NCBI GenBank assembly: GCA_937864115.1
Contig: CALMII010000016.1
Span: 62,001 to 126,000, forward strand
Direction of reading: 5' to 3'
Length of the DNA: 64,000 nt
Source: an uncultured Steroidobacter sp.
Lineage (GTDB): Bacteria; Pseudomonadota; Gammaproteobacteria; Steroidobacterales; Steroidobacteraceae
The notes under the pieces were generated by a model. The model had not been told where the DNA came from. It made no database searches and saw nothing but the letters and a program-made list of their open reading frames with translations. Shown here one piece after another: positions 15,729 to 23,816 of this stretch. The translations under genes and the position numbers were made by a program. The number at the start of each line of letters is the position of its first letter. Positions within the stretch are counted from its first letter, which is position 1.

Positions 15729-17237
15729 TCACGTCTCGAACAGCGCGCGCAGCGCCGGGCGATCGATCTTGAACGAAGGCGTCCTGGGCAGCGCGTCGAC
15801 GAAGCGCCAGTGCACAGGAATGTGCGTCGCCAGCACCTGATCGCGCAGGTGGGCTTCGAGTTCGGCAATGGCGGGCGGAACGACGCCGGGCCTGCACTCG
15901 ATCACGGTCGCCGGCACCTGTCCGAGCCGTCGATCGTCGATGCCGACGACGGCGGCTGCGGCAATGGCGTCGTGCAGCAGCAGGGCGCGCTCGATGGTTT
16001 CGGGCAGCAGCTTGAAACCGCCGCGCATGATGGCGCCGTCGGCGCGGCCGCGATGGAACATGAATCCGTCCTCGTCGATCAGCGCGATGTCGGCGGTGCG
16101 GATCCAGTGCGGCCCGATGCGCGGCGAGATCACTTCGAGAATCCCTTCCCTGCCCAGCGGCAGCACTTCATCGGTGTCGGGGTCTTTCACGCGCAACTGC
16201 GCGCCGGGCAAGGGACGCCCGACGCTGCCGAGTTTCTGCGCGCCCCACTGCGCATGCAGATCCGCCGTCATCGCCGTGACCGGGCCGCCGAACTCGGTCG
16301 CGCCGTACGACAGCAGGATGGGAATGCCGTAACGCTCCTCGAACGCGCGATGCACGGTCGGATCGAGCGGCGCGGCACCGGTGCCGATGACCCGGATGCT
16401 CGACAGGTCTTCGCGCGGAATGTCCGCATCCAGCACCATCTGCACGCCCGCAGGCGGCAGGCCGCTCACCGCCGGGCGGAAGCGCAACACGTGATCGTGC
16501 CAGGCCGGCACATTGAACCGTTCGATCAGCACGGCGCGTTGCCCCTTCAGCAACGTCGGCAGCGTGGAATAGATGCCCGAGATGTTGCCGAGCGGCATGA
16601 AGAACAGCGTGGGCGGCGTCTGCGACAGATCGGCATCGGCGCCGGACTGCATCACGGTGCGGCCGACCAGGTGCTGCGCGACCAGGTCGTAGCTGACGGC
16701 GAACTGCTTCGGCGGGCCGGTCGTGCCGCTGGTGAGGATTTCGATCTGGGACTGCAGCGGCGCCTGCGGATCGTCCGGCCGCGCCGTGCGCTCGAAACCT
16801 GCGACCGCCGTCGCCGCCATTTCCTGCAAGGCGATGGCCGCGCTGCCTTGCGCGCGCAACGCGACCCGCAGTTCGTCGGAGAAATCCTCGACTGCGCCGA
16901 TCAGCACGGCCGGCCGGATGCGCGCCACATCGCGAGCCAGTGCGGTTGCCGACTGGAATGCATAGAGCATGCGGATGGAACGGCCGGCGGCGACGAGACC
17001 AAGCAGGGCGGCAATCGCCGAGGGACGATTGCGCGGTACGAAGGCGATGGGCGTGCGGCCGGCGACGCCGCTCGCGTCCAGCAGGCGATTCACCTGTTCG
17101 GCGACGCGACGCAGCTCGCCCCAGGGAAACCAGCGACGGTCGTACTCGATTGCCGGCAGCGATGCATTGCGGGCGAGCGCACGTACGGTCAGCTGCCGGA
17201 GGTCGCTCGTGACTGCTTCGTCGGACTTCGCCGCCAT
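15729..17237 (-). CDS. AMP-dependent acyl-CoA synthetase/ligase
   Basis: Starting at 17237 (GAGGTG upstream) the protein is 502 residues with the ANL-superfamily motifs. The P-loop is LTSGTTGPPKQF, where the usual invariant Lys is present. Further motifs are SYGATEFGG (A5), HRGRADGAIMRGGFKLLPE (hinge and A8), and a C-terminal lysine region TPSFKIDR. It should adenylate a carboxylate and transfer it to CoA or a carrier. The substrate is unknown; the overall feel is of a medium/long-chain or aryl acid ligase. A start at 17351 would extend through a repeat and is unlikely. Confidence 0.87.
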   Translation of the reverse strand: MAAKSDEAVTSDLRQLTVRALARNASLPAIEYDRRWFPWGELRRVAEQVNRLLDASGVAGRTPIAFVPRNRPSAIAALLGLVAAGRSIRMLYAFQSATALARDVARIRPAVLIGAVEDFSDELRVALRAQGSAAIALQEMAATAVAGFERTARPDDPQAPLQSQIEILTSGTTGPPKQFAVSYDLVAQHLVGRTVMQSGADADLSQTPPTLFFMPLGNISGIYSTLPTLLKGQRAVLIERFNVPAWHDHVLRFRPAVSGLPPAGVQMVLDADIPREDLSSIRVIGTGAAPLDPTVHRAFEERYGIPILLSYGATEFGGPVTAMTADLHAQWGAQKLGSVGRPLPGAQLRVKDPDTDEVLPLGREGILEVISPRIGPHWIRTADIALIDEDGFMFHRGRADGAIMRGGFKLLPETIERALLLHDAIAAAAVVGIDDRRLGQVPATVIECRPGVVPPAIAELEAHLRDQVLATHIPVHWRFVDALPRTPSFKIDRPALRALFET

Positions 17238-17256
17238 CTTCACCTCTGATTCTTCC

Positions 17257-17293
17257 TGTGGGTCAGGCTTCAGCCTGACTGTTTTCAGGCAGG
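17257..17293. repeat. Two-stem palindromic repeat, partial copy
   Basis: This copy holds TGTGGGTCAGGCTTCAGCC-TGAC plus a decayed half (TTTTCAGGCAGGG). It lies between two minus-strand genes. Confidence 0.8.
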
Positions 17294-17301
17294 GGGGAGC
17301 G

Positions 17302-18120
17302 TCAGGGCGATGACGGCGTCTCCGCTGCCGCCGGATCGGCATCCCCTGCATCTTCCATCGACGGCAATTGCGTGGCCCCGATCGCCAGCGGCACCAGCGT
17401 CTCGACCGTCATCTGCGGCGGAAGGTGCGAACGGCCGTCGCGGTCGCACATTACGCTGCGGCTGATGACGCGCACGCCCAGTTTTCGGAACAGGCCCGTC
17501 GACATCTGCTCGAGCAGTTCGCACTCGATGGCTTCGATGCCGATGGTCTTGCGCGACAGCGTGAACTGCTGCCGCGCCGCCGGAAACACGACGGGATCGT
17601 TGAGCCTCGCGGCCGGATTGCCGGTCACGCGCGAGATGAGATCGCGCCGTGACGCATCCTTCTTCATCTCGGCGAGGATCTGCGGCGTGACTTCCGTCGG
17701 CCACATCACGTTGACACGCACGCCGACCATCTGCCCGCGGTTCTCCGTCTGACCCGTCAGCGTGCTGGAACGCCGGTTGCGCCACGGATCGGTCGGGTCG
17801 GGCGGAAAGGGATTCGCCACCGGCTCCGCAGACATCATGGACGCAAAGCAGTTGTCGACCCGCACCTCGACGTCATCGCGCGCGCCCATGGCGCGCAGGA
17901 TGCCCGCCACACGGCCCTTCAGCGCATCGCAGGCGTAGACCGCGACATCGCTGCGATAGTGAAAGCCCACCTGATGCAGTTTGTAGACCGCTTCTACCGG
18001 GGCGGACTCGCCGCCGGTCACCGCCGGTTTCCCGGCCGGCGGCTCTTCGGCGCCCAGTACGCCGCCACTCATGAGGAAACAAGTCAACAGGACGGCCGTG
18101 CGTCGCAGACGATCCATCAT
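17302..18120 (-). CDS. Exported hypothetical protein
   Basis: The product is 272 residues from tandem ATG codons at 18120/18117 (GGAG upstream). A Sec signal peptide (RRTAVLLTCFLMSGGVLGAEE) is followed by a mature domain with YACDALKGRVAGILRAMGAR, VRVDNCFASM and VNVMWPTEVTPQILAEMKKD. Two Cys in the first half could form a disulfide. I recognise no named family. It is the downstream neighbour of nothing in particular and ends close to a repeat copy. Confidence 0.7.
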   Translation of the reverse strand: MMDRLRRTAVLLTCFLMSGGVLGAEEPPAGKPAVTGGESAPVEAVYKLHQVGFHYRSDVAVYACDALKGRVAGILRAMGARDDVEVRVDNCFASMMSAEPVANPFPPDPTDPWRNRRSSTLTGQTENRGQMVGVRVNVMWPTEVTPQILAEMKKDASRRDLISRVTGNPAARLNDPVVFPAARQQFTLSRKTIGIEAIECELLEQMSTGLFRKLGVRVISRSVMCDRDGRSHLPPQMTVETLVPLAIGATQLPSMEDAGDADPAAAETPSSP

Positions 18121-18296
18121 GGCGGTCTCCGGACTATGCAGACGAATGTCCCCATTCTCCCCCGCCGGCCGGCGGGCACAAGTGGGTCGCGGCGCCGCCG
18201 CCGTGCATCGGCTGTTCGTGCTCGACCGGCGGCACAAACCAGTACCGTTCCGGCCTCGCCGGGATTACGCTTGGCCGGCGAGTGTGGGGATCTCCG

Positions 18297-19829
18297 ATGA
18301 CGCAATCCATGCGATTCGGGCCGCAAAATTCTCGACGGATCCTGGCGGGAGCAGTGACCGCCCTCCTCCATCTCGGTCTTTTTCTGGTGCTGCTGTCGAC
18401 CAGCGGCCGCTTCGACGGGCTCCACGAAGGCGAGACATCCCTCACTCAGCTGCTGCTGCTCGAATCTCCACAGGCGAAACGGCAGGACGGCAGCGACACG
18501 CCGCCTCGAATGCCCGACACGCCCGAGCTCCAGCCGGTCGAGCCGCTGCCGGCAACCGGGAGTCAGCCGCCCGCGGCGGTCGAAGTCCCTGCCGAAACGC
18601 TCGATTCCTCCGCACTCAGCGCCGCAGCGCCGGTCGAGTCGGACACATCGACGGAGGACGAATCCACGGCGATCGCCATCGCAACGCCTGCGACCTTCCT
18701 CTCCGCGGAGGCGGAGAAAGCCGCGCTCATCAAGAACCTGGCACGCCTGGCCGAACAACTGACCCACGCACCGGCGGCGCAGATCAGCTGGGAACAGGAA
18801 GGCAGGCTGTATCACGCCGCGCTGGCGCTGCAACCCGCGAGCAGCGGCATCGACTTCGATCACGTCATCGCCGACGTCAGCGCCGAGAGCGGCGGCCGGC
18901 AATTCAAGACGCAGATCCGGCTCAAGCGCCTCGCCTTCTCGCACTACACCCAGATGATCGATCGCTGGGACCCGATGGTGCAGCTGCACGACGATGAAAT
19001 CATCGGCCGCTTCCACGTGAACTCGCGGTTCAATCTGCAATACGACCGCCGTACCGTGCCCGTCTTCCTCGGCAAGGTGACGACGGCGGCGAGCAGCTTC
19101 AGCACCGAGGCCAGCGGCCGCCGCCGCGAGTCGGACATTTTTCGCGGCGGCATCGAAACGCGCGCCGGCCGTATCGAACTGCCGGAACAACTGCAGCCCT
19201 TCGACTGGGCACCGCCCGACGAAAAGCCGCGGATCCACGAACTCGGCAACGACACGCGCATCCGCTTCTTTGCCGACGGCAGTTATTCCTGGCGCGATCG
19301 CAACACCGACGCGCCGGGCTACGTGAACCAACCGACGCTGCAGCCGGTGTACTTCATCGCCGTGCACGGCGCGCGACTGTACGTGCAGGGCGTGGTGTCG
19401 GGCCGCGTGCTGGTGTATTCGCCGCAGGGAATCGTCATCGAAAGCAACCTGACGTACGCACACGATCCGCGCCGGACGCCGGACTCGACCGACTATCTCG
19501 GCCTCGTCAGCGACCGCTACATCGAAGTCGCCGCGCCGCACGTCACCGGCCCGGGCGACATCGAAATCCACGGCGCGCTGTTCGCCGGACGACGCTTCGT
19601 GGTGCGCGACATCGACCTCGGCCGGCCGGCGACGCTGCGAATCCTCGGCAGTCTCACGGCCGGCAGCGTGTCGGCGAGCGAGCCGCGCTACGCCATGCGC
19701 ATCGAATACGACAGCCGCTTCGAGCGCCAGCGGCCGCCGGGCTTTCCGTCGACGAACCGGTTTGCGGCGGAGGACTGGGACGGGCAGTGGCGCGAAGCGG
19801 CGGATGCCACGGTGGCGGACCAGCTCTGA
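18297..19829 (+). CDS. Membrane-anchored hypothetical protein
   Basis: The product is 510 residues. An N-terminal transmembrane anchor (ILAGAVTALLHLGLFLVLL) precedes a Pro/Ala/Glu-rich linker (~60-150) resembling the periplasm-spanning region of TonB-like proteins. The soluble C-terminal part includes DDEIIGRFHVNSRFNLQYD, then FFADGSYSWRD and ARLYVQGVVSGRVLVYSP. The 'FHVN...GVVSGRV' layout is reminiscent of DUF4900/pilin-assembly-associated proteins, but I do not claim that. It is divergent from the exported protein at 17302-18120. Confidence 0.7.
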   Translation: MTQSMRFGPQNSRRILAGAVTALLHLGLFLVLLSTSGRFDGLHEGETSLTQLLLLESPQAKRQDGSDTPPRMPDTPELQPVEPLPATGSQPPAAVEVPAETLDSSALSAAAPVESDTSTEDESTAIAIATPATFLSAEAEKAALIKNLARLAEQLTHAPAAQISWEQEGRLYHAALALQPASSGIDFDHVIADVSAESGGRQFKTQIRLKRLAFSHYTQMIDRWDPMVQLHDDEIIGRFHVNSRFNLQYDRRTVPVFLGKVTTAASSFSTEASGRRRESDIFRGGIETRAGRIELPEQLQPFDWAPPDEKPRIHELGNDTRIRFFADGSYSWRDRNTDAPGYVNQPTLQPVYFIAVHGARLYVQGVVSGRVLVYSPQGIVIESNLTYAHDPRRTPDSTDYLGLVSDRYIEVAAPHVTGPGDIEIHGALFAGRRFVVRDIDLGRPATLRILGSLTAGSVSASEPRYAMRIEYDSRFERQRPPGFPSTNRFAAEDWDGQWREAADATVADQL

Positions 19830-19832
19830 ACC

Positions 19833-21464
19833 CTACGGATAGATTTCCATCTCACGCAACGAATACGTCCAGCTGCCCTGACGCGCGGTACACAGGATAC
19901 GCACATGACGCGCCAATCCGGTCAGTCCGACCAGATCATCCGTGCCGCCGTTGCCGGTCGTGGTGGCGTAGATATCCGACCAGGTACTGCCGTTGTCGGA
20001 GATCTGGATCCTGTAGCTCGACGCGTAGCCGGCATCCCAGGTCAGACGGATTCGCGACAACGGATATCGCTGCCCGAGATCCACGCGCACCCACTGCGTC
20101 GGCGTGCTGTCCTTGCTGCTCCAGCGCGTCGCGGTCTTGCCGTCGTTGATGTTCGTGACGGCCAGTGTCGAGTTATAGGTCGAACTGGCCGTAATGGTTT
20201 TTTTCAACGCAATGTTCTTCTTCGCTGCCGCCGCGGCCATGATCGGGCCAAACTCCTTCCAGGCCTGCGCCTCCTTCGGTCGCGCGCCGCCGAGAAAATT
20301 CCTGCCGTCGCTGCCGGTGGCCACCGCCCAGACATCGACGAACTCCACCTTCAATCCCTGTGACGCGGCGCCGGCAAGACGCTCCGCGAGATACAGCGGA
20401 TAGTCGCCCTCATCCGCGGGGCCGCCGCCCTGCGTGACCATGCCTGCATTGCCGGTGCCGGTCTCGGAAAGACCGAAGGGCTTGTTCCTCGACATCGCGA
20501 ATGCGATGGCCGAGGACATGCCCCAGCCACGCGTCGGATTCCAGTAATCGGACGCGGGATAATCCCAGCTGTGTTTGCGATTGGCCGCATTGGCATACCA
20601 CTGTTCCAGCGTGACGTTCTGTTTCGTGGTCCAGTCGTACCAGGCCGTGCGATCGGCATTGCGCGTGGCATTCCAGATGCTGCTGTAGGCCGTGGGCGCG
20701 ATGATGTCGACATAGGCATCGCCGGGATACGTGCTTTCTTCGCTCAGTCCGAAGTTCGCGAACGATGCAGACGGACTCCACACGGTCTGGATCGTCATGC
20801 CGTTGGCGGCCGCGTAGTTGTGTGCGAGGTTCGCAACGTGTTTCCACGCCGCGACGTACGCATCGCGACTCGCCGTGCTGCGCGCCCGCCAGCCATACCA
20901 GTCGCCGTTCTGTTCCCAGCCGATGCGCAGATAGACCTTGTGGAAGCCGTTGTCGCGATACGCATCGAGGATCGCGGGCCATACGCGATACGTGCCGCCG
21001 TCGTACTTGCCGTTCGCAATGTCCTTCATCATGCGCACGGCCGCGGCCTCGCTGTACTTGCCGCGCTGCGGATCGTCCGCCGGCAGATCGAGCTGGAACG
21101 CGGTCGGCTCGTCCGTGAGACCCACACTGAGGATGGGCGTGATGGCCGGGCGGCCCTGTGCATCGCGTCGATCCATATGGGCCGCGGTCGTGAGCAGCGC
21201 CAGATTCTTGGCCGACCAGCGTGCGCTGGTGCTCCATTGATGCGCGGTCGCCGTCGCGAGCCAGATCGGCTGGCGGAAGTCGACGAACAGGGTCGTCGAG
21301 TTGGGCAGCTGCTTCACTTTCGCAACGAACGAGTCGTACACCGGCACCGCCTCCGGCGTCGGATTGCCGAAGTAGAAACCCATGCCGTCAAACTGATCCT
21401 GCGCACCCGCTCCGCCGGCGCCGGTCAGGACGACCAGGCCGAGCAACCATGCCGACACTCTCAT
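19833..21464 (-). CDS. GH26-like glycoside hydrolase with C-terminal F5/8 type C domain
   Basis: The 543-residue protein has a cleavable signal peptide (SAWLLGLVVLTGAGGAGAQ). Its catalytic domain contains LRIGWEQNGDWYGW with Glu184 as acid/base candidate and FGLSETGTGN with Glu334 as nucleophile candidate, the GH26 mannanase-like arrangement. Residues ~415-543 form a discoidin (F5/8C) carbohydrate-binding module: KTITASSTYNS, DGKTATRWSSKD, QWVRVDLGQRYPLSRIRLTW. It probably degrades an extracellular beta-mannan or related polymer. The gene is convergent with the 18297 gene, with 3 bp between stops. Confidence 0.78.
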   Translation of the reverse strand: MRVSAWLLGLVVLTGAGGAGAQDQFDGMGFYFGNPTPEAVPVYDSFVAKVKQLPNSTTLFVDFRQPIWLATATAHQWSTSARWSAKNLALLTTAAHMDRRDAQGRPAITPILSVGLTDEPTAFQLDLPADDPQRGKYSEAAAVRMMKDIANGKYDGGTYRVWPAILDAYRDNGFHKVYLRIGWEQNGDWYGWRARSTASRDAYVAAWKHVANLAHNYAAANGMTIQTVWSPSASFANFGLSEESTYPGDAYVDIIAPTAYSSIWNATRNADRTAWYDWTTKQNVTLEQWYANAANRKHSWDYPASDYWNPTRGWGMSSAIAFAMSRNKPFGLSETGTGNAGMVTQGGGPADEGDYPLYLAERLAGAASQGLKVEFVDVWAVATGSDGRNFLGGARPKEAQAWKEFGPIMAAAAAKKNIALKKTITASSTYNSTLAVTNINDGKTATRWSSKDSTPTQWVRVDLGQRYPLSRIRLTWDAGYASSYRIQISDNGSTWSDIYATTTGNGGTDDLVGLTGLARHVRILCTARQGSWTYSLREMEIYP

Positions 21465-21733
21465 GCAGAAGCTCCGTTACGACGCGGCTGGAAATGCGGG
21501 CCGCGACGACGAAGCTAGCAACGATCGCCGGCTGCGATGATCGGATCGACCTTCGATGTGACGTGGGGGTAGAACTTCATCTCGCCGGGTCGCAAGCATT
21601 CACCGCGACGCAGGCATCGCCCTGATTCTTTGCGAAGCGCGCGCTGATTTCGTTGCGCGTGTGAGGGCATCGGGCCGCGTCGCGGCGTCTCAGCGGTTTT
21701 GCGGCATCAACCCGCCGACAGGGACGACCCGAC

Positions 21734-23470
21734 TCAATCGACCGGCACCGCATCGCCCGCTTCATCCAGTGCTTCGTCGAGCCGGCCCCAGTAACGCAAC
21801 AGCGCAAGGGCACGCACGCGATCGCTGACCGCATGGGTTGCCTCGTCGGTACCCGCCAACTGTTCCAGGGCCTGGAAGTAACGATCGTGCGGAATGCCGG
21901 CGCGCGACAGCAGCAGGCCGGGCAGCGACCAGGCGGTGATGTTGCGCGACGACGATTCGTGCGCGCGATTGTCGAACAGCACCCACGGCACGGGCTGTTC
22001 GCGCGCTGCGCGTCCGTCCTGGAAAGCGAGCGAGTCGTACACGGCATTGAGCGGCGGCAGATGATCGCTGTAGAACAGCAGCAGCGTGCGTCGCTGCCGC
22101 GACTCGACGAAAGCAACCAGCCGGCCGACCTGCTCGTCCGTTGCGCGCAGCAGCGAGACGTAGGTGCCGTACATCTGCTGCGCCTCGGCGCTCAGCGATG
22201 CTTCCGCGGTCGCTTCGGCATCCGCCTGCAATTCGCCATGCGGTGCATAGGGGCCGTGATTCTGGATGCTGATCGCCATGATGAGCTGCGGCGCACCGTC
22301 ATCCGACAGTTCGGCCATGATCCGGTCGGTGAGCGCCGCATCGCTGACGTACCAGCCATAGCGCGGCGCGTCCGGAAATTCACTGCTGTCGAGGAAACGA
22401 TCGAAGCCCAGCGAACGGAAGGCCTGGTTGCGATTCCAGAAGGCGCCGCCATTCGGATGGATCGCGAGCGTGCGATAGCCATGCTGGCCGAGCACGCGGA
22501 CGATGCCGGGAAACTCGCGGCGCGTGAGCTGCAGGTACGGATAGCGCACCTGCGGAAAGGCGGCGAGCGGCAGGCCCGTCAGCACTTCGAACTCGGTGCG
22601 TATCGTGCCGCCGCCGAACGTCGGCACGTACAGATCGCCGGACCAGCCGCGCGTCGTGACGTCGTGCAGATGCGTGAGCACCGGGCCGGACGCGGTCTGC
22701 AAACGCGCGGGATCGAGCAGGGACTCGCTCTGCACGATGATGATGTCGGGCAGTTCGTCGCTCGCGAGCGGCGGCGACGACGCCTCCGGCGGCGTGAGAC
22801 CCGCGTCGCGTACCAGGCGCACGGCTTCGGAGAGATCCGGTTCTGCCGGCATCTGACCGCGCAGCTCCCAGTAGAACAGCAGCATGTTGGTGATGATCCC
22901 GGTGCGCGCGGCACTGTCGGTCGGCGCCCACGGCTCGAACTGCAACTTTCCCGGATCGTAGATCCGGGTCCACGGCATGCGCCCCTGGATCAGGGTCACC
23001 GCGAGCACGACGGCAACCACGCCCGCCAGCGCGCGCCGCGAACCGCGCAGCGATGCAATGACCGGTTCGCGCGAGAGCAGCAGCGTCACTGCGCAAACCA
23101 GTGCTGCCACGGCCAGCTGCATGCGCGCACCGGCCAGATAGTTGGCAAAGAACGAATAGCTCACGCCCAGTGCGCGCAGGAAATGAAAATCGTCCGGCAG
23201 CAGCGGCGTCGCCAGCTCGCGCACTTTCAGATGATTGACCGTGTAGAGCAGCGCGAGCCCGAGCAGCGTGAGCCAGGTCGACAGCACGACCCGGCGGGTG
23301 ATCACGACGAGAATTGCCGTGAGCATCAGCACGGGAATGACGTTCAGCAGCGCCAGCCGCCAGGGTTCCGCGCTGTCGAACGTCGCCGGCCAGGGCAGCG
23401 CGGGATCGAGCCAGCTGATGAGCAGGGTATAGGCGACGCCGACGACCAGGACGATCATGCCGAGCCGCAT
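21734..23470 (-). CDS. LtaS-like sulfatase-fold membrane phosphotransferase
   Basis: From the ATG at 23470 the protein is 578 residues. About five N-terminal membrane segments (e.g. MIVLVVGVAYTLLISWL) are followed by a large periplasmic alkaline-phosphatase/sulfatase domain: DIIIVQSESLLDP, FGGGTIRTEFEVLTG with the presumed Thr nucleophile, SIQNHGPY and FYSDHLPP. Relatives include lipoteichoic acid synthases and OpgB/CptA-type phosphoglycerol or phosphoethanolamine transferases, so modification of an envelope glycan is likely. A GTG start near 23553 is possible. Extension to 23818 would read through a palindromic repeat copy and is rejected. Confidence 0.82.
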   Translation of the reverse strand: MRLGMIVLVVGVAYTLLISWLDPALPWPATFDSAEPWRLALLNVIPVLMLTAILVVITRRVVLSTWLTLLGLALLYTVNHLKVRELATPLLPDDFHFLRALGVSYSFFANYLAGARMQLAVAALVCAVTLLLSREPVIASLRGSRRALAGVVAVVLAVTLIQGRMPWTRIYDPGKLQFEPWAPTDSAARTGIITNMLLFYWELRGQMPAEPDLSEAVRLVRDAGLTPPEASSPPLASDELPDIIIVQSESLLDPARLQTASGPVLTHLHDVTTRGWSGDLYVPTFGGGTIRTEFEVLTGLPLAAFPQVRYPYLQLTRREFPGIVRVLGQHGYRTLAIHPNGGAFWNRNQAFRSLGFDRFLDSSEFPDAPRYGWYVSDAALTDRIMAELSDDGAPQLIMAISIQNHGPYAPHGELQADAEATAEASLSAEAQQMYGTYVSLLRATDEQVGRLVAFVESRQRRTLLLFYSDHLPPLNAVYDSLAFQDGRAAREQPVPWVLFDNRAHESSSRNITAWSLPGLLLSRAGIPHDRYFQALEQLAGTDEATHAVSDRVRALALLRYWGRLDEALDEAGDAVPVD

Positions 23471-23816
23471 CGGCGACGCGGCCGTATTCGCAGGACAGTC
23501 TTCGTAAGGTATCGCGCCGCGTTTCTTCAACCTGTCGAACGGGATCACTGTGCGCCCAACATCTGATGCCAAACCCCGGCCAAGGCTAGCATGGACCCAT
23601 TCCGCTGCCGCCCATGCAACGCGTACGCCGGGGCCGCGGTTCAGTGTCTGCGCGAATTCGCCGCGTCCATGAGGTGGCATGTGGGCCGCGAGCGCCGACG
23701 GGATAGCAACCGCTGCAAGGAGGCCGGCTGAAGCCGGCCCCACAGCAGGAAGACGGCGCTTGCCGCTCCCCTCTTCTCGCAGTAGAACTTGCGGCGTCGT
23801 TTTCCCGGAGCCGGCC
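23471..23816. other. Divergent intergenic region containing a repeat half-copy
   Basis: These 346 bp separate the LtaS-like gene from the peptidase gene and presumably hold both promoters. A partial two-stem repeat (AGGCCGGCTGAAGCCGGCCC, 23721-23740) is present. The start of the LtaS-like gene may lie within this stretch. Confidence 0.5.
23721..23745. repeat. Two-stem palindromic repeat, half copy
   Basis: One stem only: AGGCCGGCTGAAGCCGGCCC-CACAG. It lies in the divergent region between the LtaS-like and peptidase genes. Confidence 0.85.
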
